Positions 1 through 6,625 of a stretch of DNA of 11,485 bases are shown in pieces. The stretch's first letter is position 1. Each line of letters starts with the position of its first letter. The stretch covers positions 1 to 11,485 of the forward strand of contig JACZQS010000042.1 of the NCBI GenBank assembly GCA_022545625.1. Direction: 5' to 3'. The notes beneath the pieces were generated by a model that saw only the letters and a program-made list of their open reading frames with translations, made no database searches and was not told the origin of the DNA. The stretch comes from Pseudomonadota bacterium. GTDB taxonomy: Bacteria > Pseudomonadota > Gammaproteobacteria > GCA-001735895. A program made the position numbers and the translations under genes.

Positions 1-1
1 T

Positions 2-202
2 GCGGAAACCGAGACGCCGAAACTCCGCAAGCTCTGACAGCAGCCAGGCGTTCTCGTCCGGTGAAAGCTCGAGCGTTTGCGGAAACATCAGCGTCTGGAC
101 CTCGACCGCGTCGTTTTCGGCATCGGCGAGGTATTTCTCGAACAGTACGCGCTCGTGCGCGGCGTGTTGGTCAACCAGCAGGATGCCCTCGCGGTCCTGC
201 GC
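2..202 (-). CDS. mutL: MutL C-terminal domain fragment (truncated both ends)
   Basis: Read on the minus strand, this piece contains LLVDQHAAHERVLFEKYLA followed by a stretch with the pattern of a MutL C-terminal (dimerisation) domain: an LMFPQTLELS strand and a helix ending EFRRLGF. The DQHAAHER signature is characteristic of the mismatch-repair protein MutL. About 67 codons are present. The fragment runs off the window at base 1, and its upstream side stops resembling MutL around AQDREG (near 202), so the ATPase domain is missing. It has no start codon of its own and lies in the same reading frame as the ychF start at 475 with no stop between, so an automatic caller would fuse the two. It probably comes from a different genome region or a different organism, joined by misassembly. 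Family assignment is from visible motifs only. Confidence 0.75.
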
Positions 203-361
203 GACTTCGACTCGGCCGACGAGGTCCTCGCCAAGCTGGACCATGTCGAGGACGACGTCTTCCGCGCCTACGCATCGCTCGCGCTGGGCATGATGACCGC
301 GTCCGACGCGATCGAGCCCCTGCGGTCGGCCATCGCGGACCTCGACAACACCGATGTTCGG
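203..361 (+). CDS. HEAT-repeat protein fragment (truncated both ends)
   Basis: On the plus strand this segment reads as a HEAT-like repeat: a helix ADEVLAKLDHVEDDVFR, then AYASLALGMM, a second helix DAIEPLRSAIAD, and the turn LDNTDVR. This is the usual layout of bacterial HEAT / PBS-lyase repeats (helix, ALALG, helix with EPL, D-x-D-VR). About 92% of third codon positions in this frame are G or C (roughly 49 of 53 by hand count), which supports genuine coding in a GC-rich genome. The antisense frame is also open but resembles nothing. The 77-430 reading frame that contains it is a patchwork: its first part is antisense to the mutL fragment and its last part antisense to ychF. No start or stop of its own. 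It is most likely a foreign insert in a chimeric contig end; the parent protein cannot be identified. Confidence 0.5.
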
Positions 362-475
362 GTCGATCGTGCAAAATGGATAATTCTCGGCCGCAATTCC
401 TGCTCGCGTCAGCGAATTGAACAATGTTGATTTTCCAACATTGGGGAGTCCAACGATGCCACATTTAAATCCCAT
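338..475 (-). CDS. ychF: YchF/OLA1 GTPase, N-terminal 46 codons only
   Basis: The ATG at 475-473 opens MGFKCGIVGLPNVGKSTLFN, the YchF N-terminus with its P-loop (NVGKS, residues 12-16), followed by AENYPFCTIDPNIGVVEV, the conserved switch region. YchF is an OLA1-family, ribosome-associated P-loop NTPase that uses ATP in many species; the full protein is about 363 residues. After residue 46 (base 338) the expected PDPRL continuation is absent, and neither a frameshift nor another frame restores it. GC content jumps at the same place: 55 of 120 bases are G or C over 361-480, against 123 of 180 over 181-360. The gene starts 7 nt after the pth stop codon, the usual pth-ychF pairing, so the start is secure. 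The break is probably an assembly artefact rather than a true pseudogene. Confidence 0.9.
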
Positions 476-482
476 GATTGGC

Positions 483-1079
483 CTATTCCCCGATTTGGGT
501 ATGTAATGCCTGCATCGCCTTGTCGAGTCGACCTTCGAACACCCGCGGCATGACATCGAGCGTGCGTTGATTAGCTGCCTGGATCAACTCCTTATCCTCC
601 AGGGAGGGGCGATGAAGCACGTAATTAGTGACCTGATCACGATCACCGGGATGGCCAATGCCGACACGCAAGCGGAAAAAATCATTATCCCCCAGATGAC
701 TGATCGTATCGCGCAGGCCATTGTGCCCGCCGTGACCCCCACCCTGCTTCAAGCGGTTGTCGCCCGGGACCAGATCGAGTTCGTCGTGGACTAGCAGAAT
801 ATGCTCTGGCCGCATCTTGTAGAAACGCATCACTGCACCCACCGACTGGCCGCTTCGATTCATAAAAGTCCGGGGTTTGAGCAGAATAATGTCCCTGTCA
901 CCCGAGCGAAACCTGGCTTCATCAGCATTAAATCGCTTTTCATATCGAAACGTCTGAGACAGGTGGTTTACCAGCAGGTCGAGAAACCAGAATCCGGCAT
1001 TGTGCCGGGTATCGACGTAATCGGCCCCGGGATTTCCGAGGCCGACTATCAAACGAATGTCCGCGGTAAGCGCAGCCAC
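483..1079 (-). CDS. pth: Peptidyl-tRNA hydrolase
   Basis: Cytosolic enzyme that cleaves the ester bond of peptidyl-tRNAs that drop off the ribosome, recycling tRNA. The 198-residue product has the family landmarks: GLGNPG at residues 13-18, the catalytic histidine in TRHNAGF (H26), FMNRSG with the substrate-binding Asn (N74), HDELD with the conserved acidic residue D99, and GGGHGGHNGLRD. Length matches E. coli Pth (194 residues). The start is GTG at 1079-1077; RLIVGLGNPG follows eight residues later, as in homologues, and a GAAGAG purine run lies 11 nt upstream. The gene starts 8 nt after the rplY stop and is followed after 7 nt by ychF, so the three are almost certainly co-transcribed. Nothing unusual. 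Confidence 0.97.
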   Translation of the reverse strand: MAALTADIRLIVGLGNPGADYVDTRHNAGFWFLDLLVNHLSQTFRYEKRFNADEARFRSGDRDIILLKPRTFMNRSGQSVGAVMRFYKMRPEHILLVHDELDLVPGDNRLKQGGGHGGHNGLRDTISHLGDNDFFRLRVGIGHPGDRDQVTNYVLHRPSLEDKELIQAANQRTLDVMPRVFEGRLDKAMQALHTQIGE

Positions 1080-1087
1080 AAGTGGTA

Positions 1088-1801
1088 TTACTCTTCGCTG
1101 GTCCCTTTGCTGGCCTCTTCGCCGCCTTCAGATGGCTCTTCGCTGCCTTCTTCGCCTTCAGCTTCGCCCTCACCTTCCTCGTCGAGGGCCTCAGGTGCCT
1201 CGTCGGATATAATTTCTTCCAAACGGGTTTTCACTACCGAGATAACGCCGGAGTCGTGGTCTTCACCATAAGTCAGCGCGACGATTTCGACACCTTCGGG
1301 CATCTTGAGTTCGGATAAATGCAGGGTTTCGCCGAGATGCAATTCGGCAACATCAACCTCGAGGTATTCCGGCAGGTTTTTCGGCAGACAGATTACTTCA
1401 ATTTCAGTGGCTACCTGTGTCAACATGCCGCCATCCGATCTCACGCCAATACACTCCTCGGTATTGACTGCATGGATAGGCACTACCACGTGAATCGGTT
1501 TTTTCTTGTCGATGCGGAAGAAGTCGGCGTGCAGGATTCGGTTCTTGAACGGGTGGCGTTGCAAATCGCGCAAAATCACTTCTTCGCTTTCCTGACCTAT
1601 ATTCAGGTCGATAAGCTGTGTATAAATCGCTTCATTTTCAAGTTCGTGATTAAATTTGTTGTGCACAAGGCTGATTGACCGGGGACCACTATCGCCCCCG
1701 TATACGATTGCTGGAACCAATCCGCTGCGTCTCAGGCGGCGGCTCGCACCTTTCCCCGAATCTGCACGTGGTTCAGCATTCAGTTGGATATTATCTGACA
1801 T
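1088..1801 (-). CDS. rplY: 50S ribosomal protein L25/general stress protein Ctc, long form with acidic tail
   Basis: Large-subunit protein that binds 5S rRNA. The 237-residue product has the N-terminal L25 domain (about 1-92, with SRRLRRSGLVPAIVYGG and LRDLQRHPFKNRILHADFFRI) followed by the TL5/CTC beta domain (about 93-190, with VVVPIHAVN, SDGGMLTQV, VDVAELHLGETLHLSEL). This two-domain form is common outside enterobacteria, whose L25 is only about 94 residues. The last 40 or so residues are a low-complexity tail almost entirely of Glu, Gly, Ser and Ala, from a repetitive GAAGGCGAA-type stretch, probably disordered. The start is the ATG at 1801-1799 with a GGAG Shine-Dalgarno 7 nt upstream (plus positions 1809-1812). 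The ribosome-binding site directly abuts the T-tract of a terminator-like hairpin, so expression is probably controlled in the leader. L25 autoregulation through its 5' UTR has been reported in E. coli, but whether that applies here is unknown. Confidence 0.96.
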   Translation of the reverse strand: MSDNIQLNAEPRADSGKGASRRLRRSGLVPAIVYGGDSGPRSISLVHNKFNHELENEAIYTQLIDLNIGQESEEVILRDLQRHPFKNRILHADFFRIDKKKPIHVVVPIHAVNTEECIGVRSDGGMLTQVATEIEVICLPKNLPEYLEVDVAELHLGETLHLSELKMPEGVEIVALTYGEDHDSGVISVVKTRLEEIISDEAPEALDEEGEGEAEGEEGSEEPSEGGEEASKGTSEE

Positions 1802-1812
1802 TACTGTACTCC

Positions 1813-1838
1813 AAAAACAAAAAACCGTCTGATGACGG
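1813..1838 (-). terminator. Intrinsic terminator / attenuator between prs and rplY
   Basis: On the minus strand, CCGTC-ATCA-GACGG forms a perfect 5-bp stem with a 4-nt loop, followed at once by TTTTTTGTTTTT. It lies downstream of the prs stop codon and ends just before the GGAG ribosome-binding site of rplY. Because there is no room for a promoter between the T-tract and rplY, transcription reaching rplY must pass through this element. It therefore acts either as a partial terminator or as a regulated attenuator. Confidence 0.75.
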
Positions 1839-1841
1839 AGA

Positions 1842-1862
1842 CCCTCCTCGCGACCAGGAAGG
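1842..1862 (-). promoter_or_regulatory. Upstream leader hairpin in the prs-rplY spacer
   Basis: On the minus strand, CCTTCCT and AGGAGGG can pair (7 bp, one G-T pair) around a 7-nt loop, directly before the rplY terminator stem. The 3' arm contains GGAG, which could instead pair with the CTCC just downstream (GGAG-GGT-CTCC), so two alternative folds are possible. This is compatible with an attenuation switch, but short GC-rich pairing also arises by chance. Confidence 0.35.
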
Positions 1863-1870
1863 AACTATTG

Positions 1871-2836
1871 TCAATCCATATATAATGAACTGACCGATTC
1901 TTCAAAATGAATGCGGCGGATTGTTTCTGCCAACATTCCGGCAACCGATACCTGGCGAATGCTGCCGCACTTTTCAGCTTCCGCTGAAAGTGGAATAGTA
2001 TCGGTTACAACCAGTGCATCGAGCACCGAGTTTTCAACATTTTCTATCGCATTACCGGACAACACTGGATGGGTACAGTAGGCAAAAACGCCTTTCGCGC
2101 CACGCTCCTTCAACGCCGCAGCTGCATGGCACAAGGTCCCCGCGGTATCGACCATGTCGTCGACTATGATGCAGGTTTTATCCTTCACTTCGCCGATGAT
2201 ATTCATCACCTTCGCCATATTCGGCTGTGGTCGACGTTTGTCGATGATCGCAAGTTCTGCATCGTCAAGCTGCTTTGCTACTGCCCTGGCTCGCACTACA
2301 CCACCGACATCGGGTGACACGACTATCATATCCGGATACTTTTGCTTCCAGATATCGCCCATTAAGATCGGCGACGCGTAGACATTGTCCACCAGGCATT
2401 TAAAAAAACCTTCGATCTGATCCGCGTGCAGATCAACCGTCAAGACCCTGTCGACGCCCACACTATCAAGCATATTTGCGACCACCTTGGCAGTAATCGG
2501 AACCCGCTGTGATCGCACTCGACGGTCCTGGCGCGCATATCCGAAATACGGGATGACTGCAGTGACCCGGTCGCACGATGCGCGTTTTAGCGCATCGATC
2601 ATGACCAGTAACTCCATCAGGTTGTCATTGGTCGGAGTGCAGGTCGGCTGTATGATAAATACATCCTTGCCGCGAACATTCTCGCCGATCTCGACCGAGG
2701 TTTCACCGTCGCTAAATACACCCACCGAAGCGTTTCCAATAGGAATATCCAGGTTGCGCGCTACGGTCCGCGATAACTCGGGATTAGCATTTCCTGTGAA
2801 GACCATCAAATCGTTCGTGGCTACACTAACAACCAT
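1871..2836 (-). CDS. prs: Ribose-phosphate pyrophosphokinase (PRPP synthetase)
   Basis: Makes 5-phosphoribosyl-1-pyrophosphate from ribose 5-phosphate and ATP, the precursor for purine, pyrimidine, histidine, tryptophan and NAD synthesis. The 321-residue class I enzyme shows FSDGE (41-45), CTPTNDNLMEL (66-76), YFGYARQDRR (97-106), the metal-binding loop VDLHADQ (134-140), SPDVGGVVRAR (174-184), the catalytic flexible-loop KRRP (200-203) and the PRPP-binding motif VDDMVDTAGTL (225-235). It aligns end to end with E. coli Prs (315 residues). The N-terminus is slightly long: ATG at 2836-2834 gives ten extra residues before MVFTGNANPEL, so M11 is an alternative start; neither has a strong Shine-Dalgarno. 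It lies 28 nt after the tRNA-Gln gene, and a terminator-like hairpin follows its stop. Confidence 0.97.
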   Translation of the reverse strand: MVVSVATNDLMVFTGNANPELSRTVARNLDIPIGNASVGVFSDGETSVEIGENVRGKDVFIIQPTCTPTNDNLMELLVMIDALKRASCDRVTAVIPYFGYARQDRRVRSQRVPITAKVVANMLDSVGVDRVLTVDLHADQIEGFFKCLVDNVYASPILMGDIWKQKYPDMIVVSPDVGGVVRARAVAKQLDDAELAIIDKRRPQPNMAKVMNIIGEVKDKTCIIVDDMVDTAGTLCHAAAALKERGAKGVFAYCTHPVLSGNAIENVENSVLDALVVTDTIPLSAEAEKCGSIRQVSVAGMLAETIRRIHFEESVSSLYMD

Positions 2837-2864
2837 CCATTATTTCTCGCTCAGTCTTTAAATA

Positions 2865-2939
2865 TGGCTGGGCCGGCTGGATTCGAACCAACGAATGCCA
2901 GGATCAAAACCTGGTGCCTTACCACTTGGCGACGGCCCA
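2865..2939 (-). tRNA. tRNA-Gln (anticodon TTG)
   Basis: A complete 75-nt cloverleaf on the minus strand. The acceptor stem TGGGCCG pairs fully with CGGCCCA, followed by discriminator G and an encoded CCA. The D-arm contains GCCAAGTGGTAAGGC; the anticodon stem CCAGG/CCTGG closes a TTTTGAT loop with anticodon TTG; the T-arm is GTTGG-TTCGAAT-CCAGC with one T-G pair. It reads CAA and, by wobble, CAG glutamine codons. It sits between ispE and prs with short spacers (20 and 28 nt), so it is probably processed from the common ispE-prs transcript. The same placement occurs in pseudomonads. Confidence 0.98.
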
Positions 2940-2959
2940 TTTAATCTATTTTCGCCTGC

Positions 2960-3805
2960 CTAATCGGGCATCCCGCATTGCGTTAGCACCGGATTTTTAT
3001 TCATCGCTTTAACGACGAAACTGTCCCATTTACTCGGTGCGCGGGATACTACACCTTCCGCCTGTTCGAGGCTATCGAAAGCCGCGAATACACAGGCTCC
3101 GGTGCCAGTCATCCGGGCGTTGCCATACTGGTTTAACCAGTCTATCGCCAGCTGTATCTCTGGGTACAAATTACAGGCAACTTTTTCACAGACATTAATG
3201 CCCGATCCGCTCAGAAAGGCGCGTATTGTGATTGCATCACAATCCCGTGTCAATTCTTCCGCTGCAAATATTTTTGCAGTCGAAACCTGCACCCCGGGAT
3301 GGATCACAAGGTACCAGGGCTCGCTTAATTCAATCGGGCTTAACTGCTCACCAATTCCGCTTGCCCAGGCAGCCCGGCCCATCACAAACACCGGTACGTC
3401 GGCTCCCAGATCCAGCCCGATTTCAGCCAGTTCGCTCAACCCCAGATTTAGACTCCACATTTGATTCAGCGCAAGCAATGTCGTCGCAGCATTCGAGCTG
3501 CCGCCCCCTAGCCCTCCCCCGATCGGAATACGTTTATCAATCGATATTCGAACACCCCGGTCTACCCGGAAACGTTCTTGTAATAATTCTGCAGCCTGAA
3601 TCACAATATCTTCAGCTTCGCTTACAGGCGTGTTGCTATCGTATCGCTGTATTGAGCCATCCGGGGTTAGATCGAATTCAATTTGATCGTTCAAGTCGAT
3701 GAACTGAAAAACCGTTTGCAACAAATGGTGGCCATCATCCCGTCTGCCGATAATATGCAACATCAGGTTTAGCTTGGCGGGTGATTGCAAGGACAGGTGT
3801 TTCAT
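2960..3805 (-). CDS. ispE: 4-diphosphocytidyl-2-C-methyl-D-erythritol kinase
   Basis: Cytosolic GHMP kinase of the MEP (non-mevalonate) isoprenoid pathway; it phosphorylates the 2-hydroxyl of CDP-methylerythritol using ATP. The 281-residue product shows SPAKLNLML with the active-site lysine K11, DGHHLLQT (24-31), the ATP-binding glycine loop PIGGGLGGGSSNAA (94-107), LGADVPVF with the catalytic aspartate D136, and the C-terminal GHMP motif MTGTGACVFAAF. E. coli IspE is 283 residues. The ATG at 3805-3803 has a GGTGG/TAGG purine-rich stretch just upstream and lies 11 nt after the lolB stop, the conserved lolB-ispE pair. Confidence 0.97.
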   Translation of the reverse strand: MKHLSLQSPAKLNLMLHIIGRRDDGHHLLQTVFQFIDLNDQIEFDLTPDGSIQRYDSNTPVSEAEDIVIQAAELLQERFRVDRGVRISIDKRIPIGGGLGGGSSNAATTLLALNQMWSLNLGLSELAEIGLDLGADVPVFVMGRAAWASGIGEQLSPIELSEPWYLVIHPGVQVSTAKIFAAEELTRDCDAITIRAFLSGSGINVCEKVACNLYPEIQLAIDWLNQYGNARMTGTGACVFAAFDSLEQAEGVVSRAPSKWDSFVVKAMNKNPVLTQCGMPD

Positions 3806-3816
3806 TGCCTACCCAC

Positions 3817-4536
3817 CTAGTCAAATTCGGGAAATAAAACCGGTGAATTGGCGGTTGCCTCAAATTGATGCCATCGCTCGATGACAATTTTCACCGCCAG
3901 ATTCTTATGCTTAAGATACATCTTCCTGGGCAACCCCTGTGCCGCATCGTCGCGAGTGAAATATTCCAGGTAGTTGATCACCCAGTCGTCCTGCTGCAGG
4001 GACTTTAATCGGCCATCGGCCTGCAATTCGAAACTATAGTCCGGGTCTGGTAGAGGCAAGCCTTTAATCCATGACTTAAGCCCGCTGACCGGGAAAGACC
4101 AGCCAAGTACCCTTGTCAACAGGACCTCGGCTGATTCATCGAATAAGACCTGGCCGTCAGGCATTGAAAGTTTTATCGGTGGCAGGCCCTCGAATTGCTG
4201 ATTAGTTTCGAGGCGAAATACCCCCGGCCCAAATGGCGCTTCGATCAAAATAACAAATTGATCAATCTCACGCTGCCAACTTATACCTACCTGGTAAACC
4301 CCCCGCCCAACAAAAATCACCGCCCGTGCATGAATTTGCCAACTATTAATTTCGTGTAATTGCTCCTGATACCTGGCCCAGATTCGGTAACTCTCATCGG
4401 TTACCGGAAGATCGGGCAAACCGCTACAGGCAACCAACGACATGATCACCCACAGCGAAGCCGCGAAACGTAACACAGGTTTTCTGCCTGCCGGGAGGAA
4501 CTGGATAAACGGTATAAAATTCACGAATTTATGCAT
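3817..4536 (-). CDS. lolB: Outer-membrane lipoprotein receptor LolB
   Basis: Last component of the Lol pathway: it receives lipoproteins from the periplasmic carrier LolA and inserts them into the inner leaflet of the outer membrane. The 239-residue product has a type II signal sequence ending in the lipobox LVAC, lipidated cysteine at residue 37. The mature part has the LolB pattern: YRIWARYQEQLHEINSWQIHARA, the strands GRGVYQVGISWQ, the EAPFGPGVFRLE hairpin, SAEVLLTRVLGWSFPVSGLKSWIKGLP, and a C-terminal PRKMYLKHKNLAVKIVIERW. The n-region before the hydrophobic core is unusually long (about 22 residues); a GTG at codon 21 would give a shorter signal peptide, and no start has a clear Shine-Dalgarno. 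It follows the TPR gene by 51 nt and precedes ispE. Confidence 0.93.
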   Translation of the reverse strand: MHKFVNFIPFIQFLPAGRKPVLRFAASLWVIMSLVACSGLPDLPVTDESYRIWARYQEQLHEINSWQIHARAVIFVGRGVYQVGISWQREIDQFVILIEAPFGPGVFRLETNQQFEGLPPIKLSMPDGQVLFDESAEVLLTRVLGWSFPVSGLKSWIKGLPLPDPDYSFELQADGRLKSLQQDDWVINYLEYFTRDDAAQGLPRKMYLKHKNLAVKIVIERWHQFEATANSPVLFPEFD

Positions 4537-4587
4537 CGGCGCATACGAGTTGTACCTGGGTGCCTGGCGGACAGTATAGGTGCGGGA

Positions 4588-6336
4588 TTATTGTATAAAT
4601 CGATGCATAGTTCGTTGCAGCAGAGGGTCATCGGGCACTTTTCTCAGTGCCCTCTGCCAGACACTCCTGGCCTCCCCCTGTGCACCACTAACCCAGAGCA
4701 CCTCGCCCAAATGCGCGGCAATTTCGCTATCGTCGAATCGTGACAGGGCGCGTCGCAGTAATCGAATTGCTTCGTCATAGTTACCCAGGCGATAGTTGAC
4801 CCAACCCAGGCTATCGATGATCGCTGCATCTTCGGGCCTGATTTCGATGGCGCGTTTCAGGTAGGCATGAGCCTCTTGATATCGATCAGTTTGATCCGCC
4901 AGGGTATATCCAAGCACATTCAATGCGTGTGCATTGTTCGGCTCAGTTTTCAATATTTCGAGAATATCCTGTTCGAGGATATCGATGCGGCCAATTCTTT
5001 CCGCAACCAGCCCCCGGGAGTACAGCAGGTCGGTATTGCCGGGAACGATACCCAGGGCAGTGGTGTAGACTTCCACCGCCTCTTCGTAGCGTGTCTCTGA
5101 GCGCAATAACTCGCCGATGGCAAGGTAGATGCGAACCAGCGAGCCATTTGACTGACTGCCCTTAAGCATCGCGTCCAGGTAATCATGCGCCTCGCCATAT
5201 TGCCCTGTTTTACCCAGCAAATCAGCAATATGCAATTTTGCATCAAAAAGATACTCGCTGACATGCACCTGTCGATACCAGTCGATCGCTTTTCGGTAAC
5301 GCCCCAGGCCTTCATTGATCCGGCCCAAATAATACTGCGACTCACCCTCGCGCTGATTCATCTGCACCAGCTTCAACATAAATTTCTCTGCATCGTCGAG
5401 GCGCTGGGACTCTAGCGACAACAATCCAAGGCTATACAACAGATCGGCATCCTGTGGAGATGCCTGATGCAGAATTTCGAATTCGACCCGTGCTTTTTCA
5501 TACTGTTTAACATCGACCAGCAATCGTGCATAGGTCAATCGCAGCTTCTGGTTATCCGGTGTTGCAAGCACAGCTTTGTACAAACTGATAACCGCCTCTT
5601 CACGCCGGCCCAGTTTTAACAACAAATTGGCTCTTGCATTGTGTGCGCCCTCAATATCCTGAATTGCCAGCGCCCTATCAAGATACTCCAGCGCCTCCAC
5701 AGATTGATCGCCCTGGGCGGCCAACATGCCGTGTAAGAATTGAGCGTAGGCTCGTTCTGGATGTTTCTGTGCGATTCGGTGGGTGACCGAGAGTACCGTG
5801 GTAATATTTTTTTCACGCGACAGCACTGAAAGCACCGAGCTGAATAATGTCGCTTCGGACATTTCACTGGTATCGATAATATCATCCAGGTATTGAAAGG
5901 CTTTATCGGCCTTATCCTGGCGAATATATATCGCCACGATAGTTTGGCGTGCCTCAACCTGGTCGGGCGCCAGTTCGACCCATCGCTGGGCAGCCTCTGT
6001 AGCCGCTTCCAGGTTCTGACCATATACCGCTATGCGTACCGCTCGTTCGGCAATCTCTGGATTATTCTGGGACCTGGCGACACTCAGATAATTTTCCACC
6101 GCCAGATCGGTCTGACCTCGCATAATTGCGATCTCCGCTACCAATAAATGGTAGGCATCATCACTGAATAAGTTTGGCTGTGGAGTCGCGAGGCTTATTT
6201 GGGCCAAATCCGCTTGCAGCAGCGAATCGTTTTGTAATGACGGGCTTTGCATCCCCGCACAAGCCGGTAGCAAGAACGCGATGCAAACCACCAACGCTAT
6301 TTTTAATCTGTCCACAATATTCAACAATTTATTCAA
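4588..6336 (-). CDS. lbcA: TPR-repeat outer-membrane lipoprotein, LbcA-like
   Basis: A 582-residue lipoprotein: hydrophobic signal sequence, then lipobox LPAC with the lipidated cysteine at residue 26; the residue after it (A27) is compatible with outer-membrane sorting. The rest is tandem tetratricopeptide repeats, visible as recurring patterns such as YLGRINEGLGRYRKAIDWY, GYTLADQTDRYQEAHAYLKR and LGWVNYRLGNYDEAIRLLRR. Its position between lolB and hemA matches P. aeruginosa PA4667 (LbcA), which tethers the periplasmic protease CtpA and helps it degrade peptidoglycan hydrolases. By synteny and architecture this is the likely orthologue; the CtpA partner is not in the window, so function is inferred. 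The start is TTG at 6336-6334; the only in-frame upstream codons before a TAG offer no better start. A GTG at codon 8 (giving MDRLKIALVVC) is the alternative. Confidence 0.82.
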   Translation of the reverse strand: MNKLLNIVDRLKIALVVCIAFLLPACAGMQSPSLQNDSLLQADLAQISLATPQPNLFSDDAYHLLVAEIAIMRGQTDLAVENYLSVARSQNNPEIAERAVRIAVYGQNLEAATEAAQRWVELAPDQVEARQTIVAIYIRQDKADKAFQYLDDIIDTSEMSEATLFSSVLSVLSREKNITTVLSVTHRIAQKHPERAYAQFLHGMLAAQGDQSVEALEYLDRALAIQDIEGAHNARANLLLKLGRREEAVISLYKAVLATPDNQKLRLTYARLLVDVKQYEKARVEFEILHQASPQDADLLYSLGLLSLESQRLDDAEKFMLKLVQMNQREGESQYYLGRINEGLGRYRKAIDWYRQVHVSEYLFDAKLHIADLLGKTGQYGEAHDYLDAMLKGSQSNGSLVRIYLAIGELLRSETRYEEAVEVYTTALGIVPGNTDLLYSRGLVAERIGRIDILEQDILEILKTEPNNAHALNVLGYTLADQTDRYQEAHAYLKRAIEIRPEDAAIIDSLGWVNYRLGNYDEAIRLLRRALSRFDDSEIAAHLGEVLWVSGAQGEARSVWQRALRKVPDDPLLQRTMHRFIQ

Positions 6337-6625
6337 GTTTTCTGATTGCCCAGGTTCAATCCCCGACTATTGAGTGTAGCACTCCGTATCAAAAGCGAGA
6401 AGCTAGAAGTCTTAATCAGAATTATTAAAATACCTTGATTTATATGATTCCCAGCGGAGAGATTCGTTCCGGGGGATATCATTCCACTATACTATATAAT
6501 GATGCTATTCATCAGTCACCCGGGACTGAGCGGAGAAACCCTTGACCAGTTTTGTATAGCGCCGCCTTGTATTTTGCAAACCAATGCCGGAAAATTGCCT
6601 GTTAACACGAAATTCCCCTTTAACC
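6337..6625. promoter_or_regulatory. Divergent control region between the TPR lipoprotein gene and hemA
   Basis: A 289-bp AT-rich spacer with no convincing gene. For hemA, a consensus -10 box TATAAT lies at 6495-6500, with no good -35 seventeen bases upstream, so it may need an activator. A 6-bp hairpin (TCAGTC, loop ACCCGG, GACTGA; 6512-6529) would sit at the very start of the resulting mRNA. A second possible promoter starts TTGACC (6542-6547) but its best -10 (TTGTAT, 6567-6572) is 19 bp away. On the minus side, GAGTG-TAG-CACTC (6372-6384) is a perfect 5-bp inverted repeat overlapping a weak -10 (TACACT on the minus strand) about 40 nt before the lipoprotein start. Confidence 0.45.

Noticed and set aside
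77..430. Complete 117-residue plus-strand ORF at the left end
   Set aside because: Only its middle third resembles a protein (HEAT repeat). The first part is antisense to the mutL fragment and the last part antisense to the conserved ychF P-loop, so the ORF as a whole is not a gene.
1108..1210. Repetitive GC-rich stretch with GAAGGCGAA-like units
   Set aside because: It encodes the Glu/Gly/Ser-rich tail of L25 and is low-complexity coding sequence, not a CRISPR or mobile repeat.
1801..1880. Perfect -35 box TTGACA on the minus strand at the end of prs
   Set aside because: It overlaps the prs stop codon but nothing like a -10 box lies 15-19 bp downstream, so it is not supported as an rplY promoter.
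5616..6023. 135-residue minus-strand ORF inside the TPR gene
   Set aside because: It is an out-of-frame shadow of the TPR coding sequence with no domain pattern or ribosome-binding site.
6584..6625. Upstream ATG extending hemA by 14 residues
   Set aside because: The added residues are unlike HemA N-termini, there is no Shine-Dalgarno, and the start at 6626 aligns exactly with the family.
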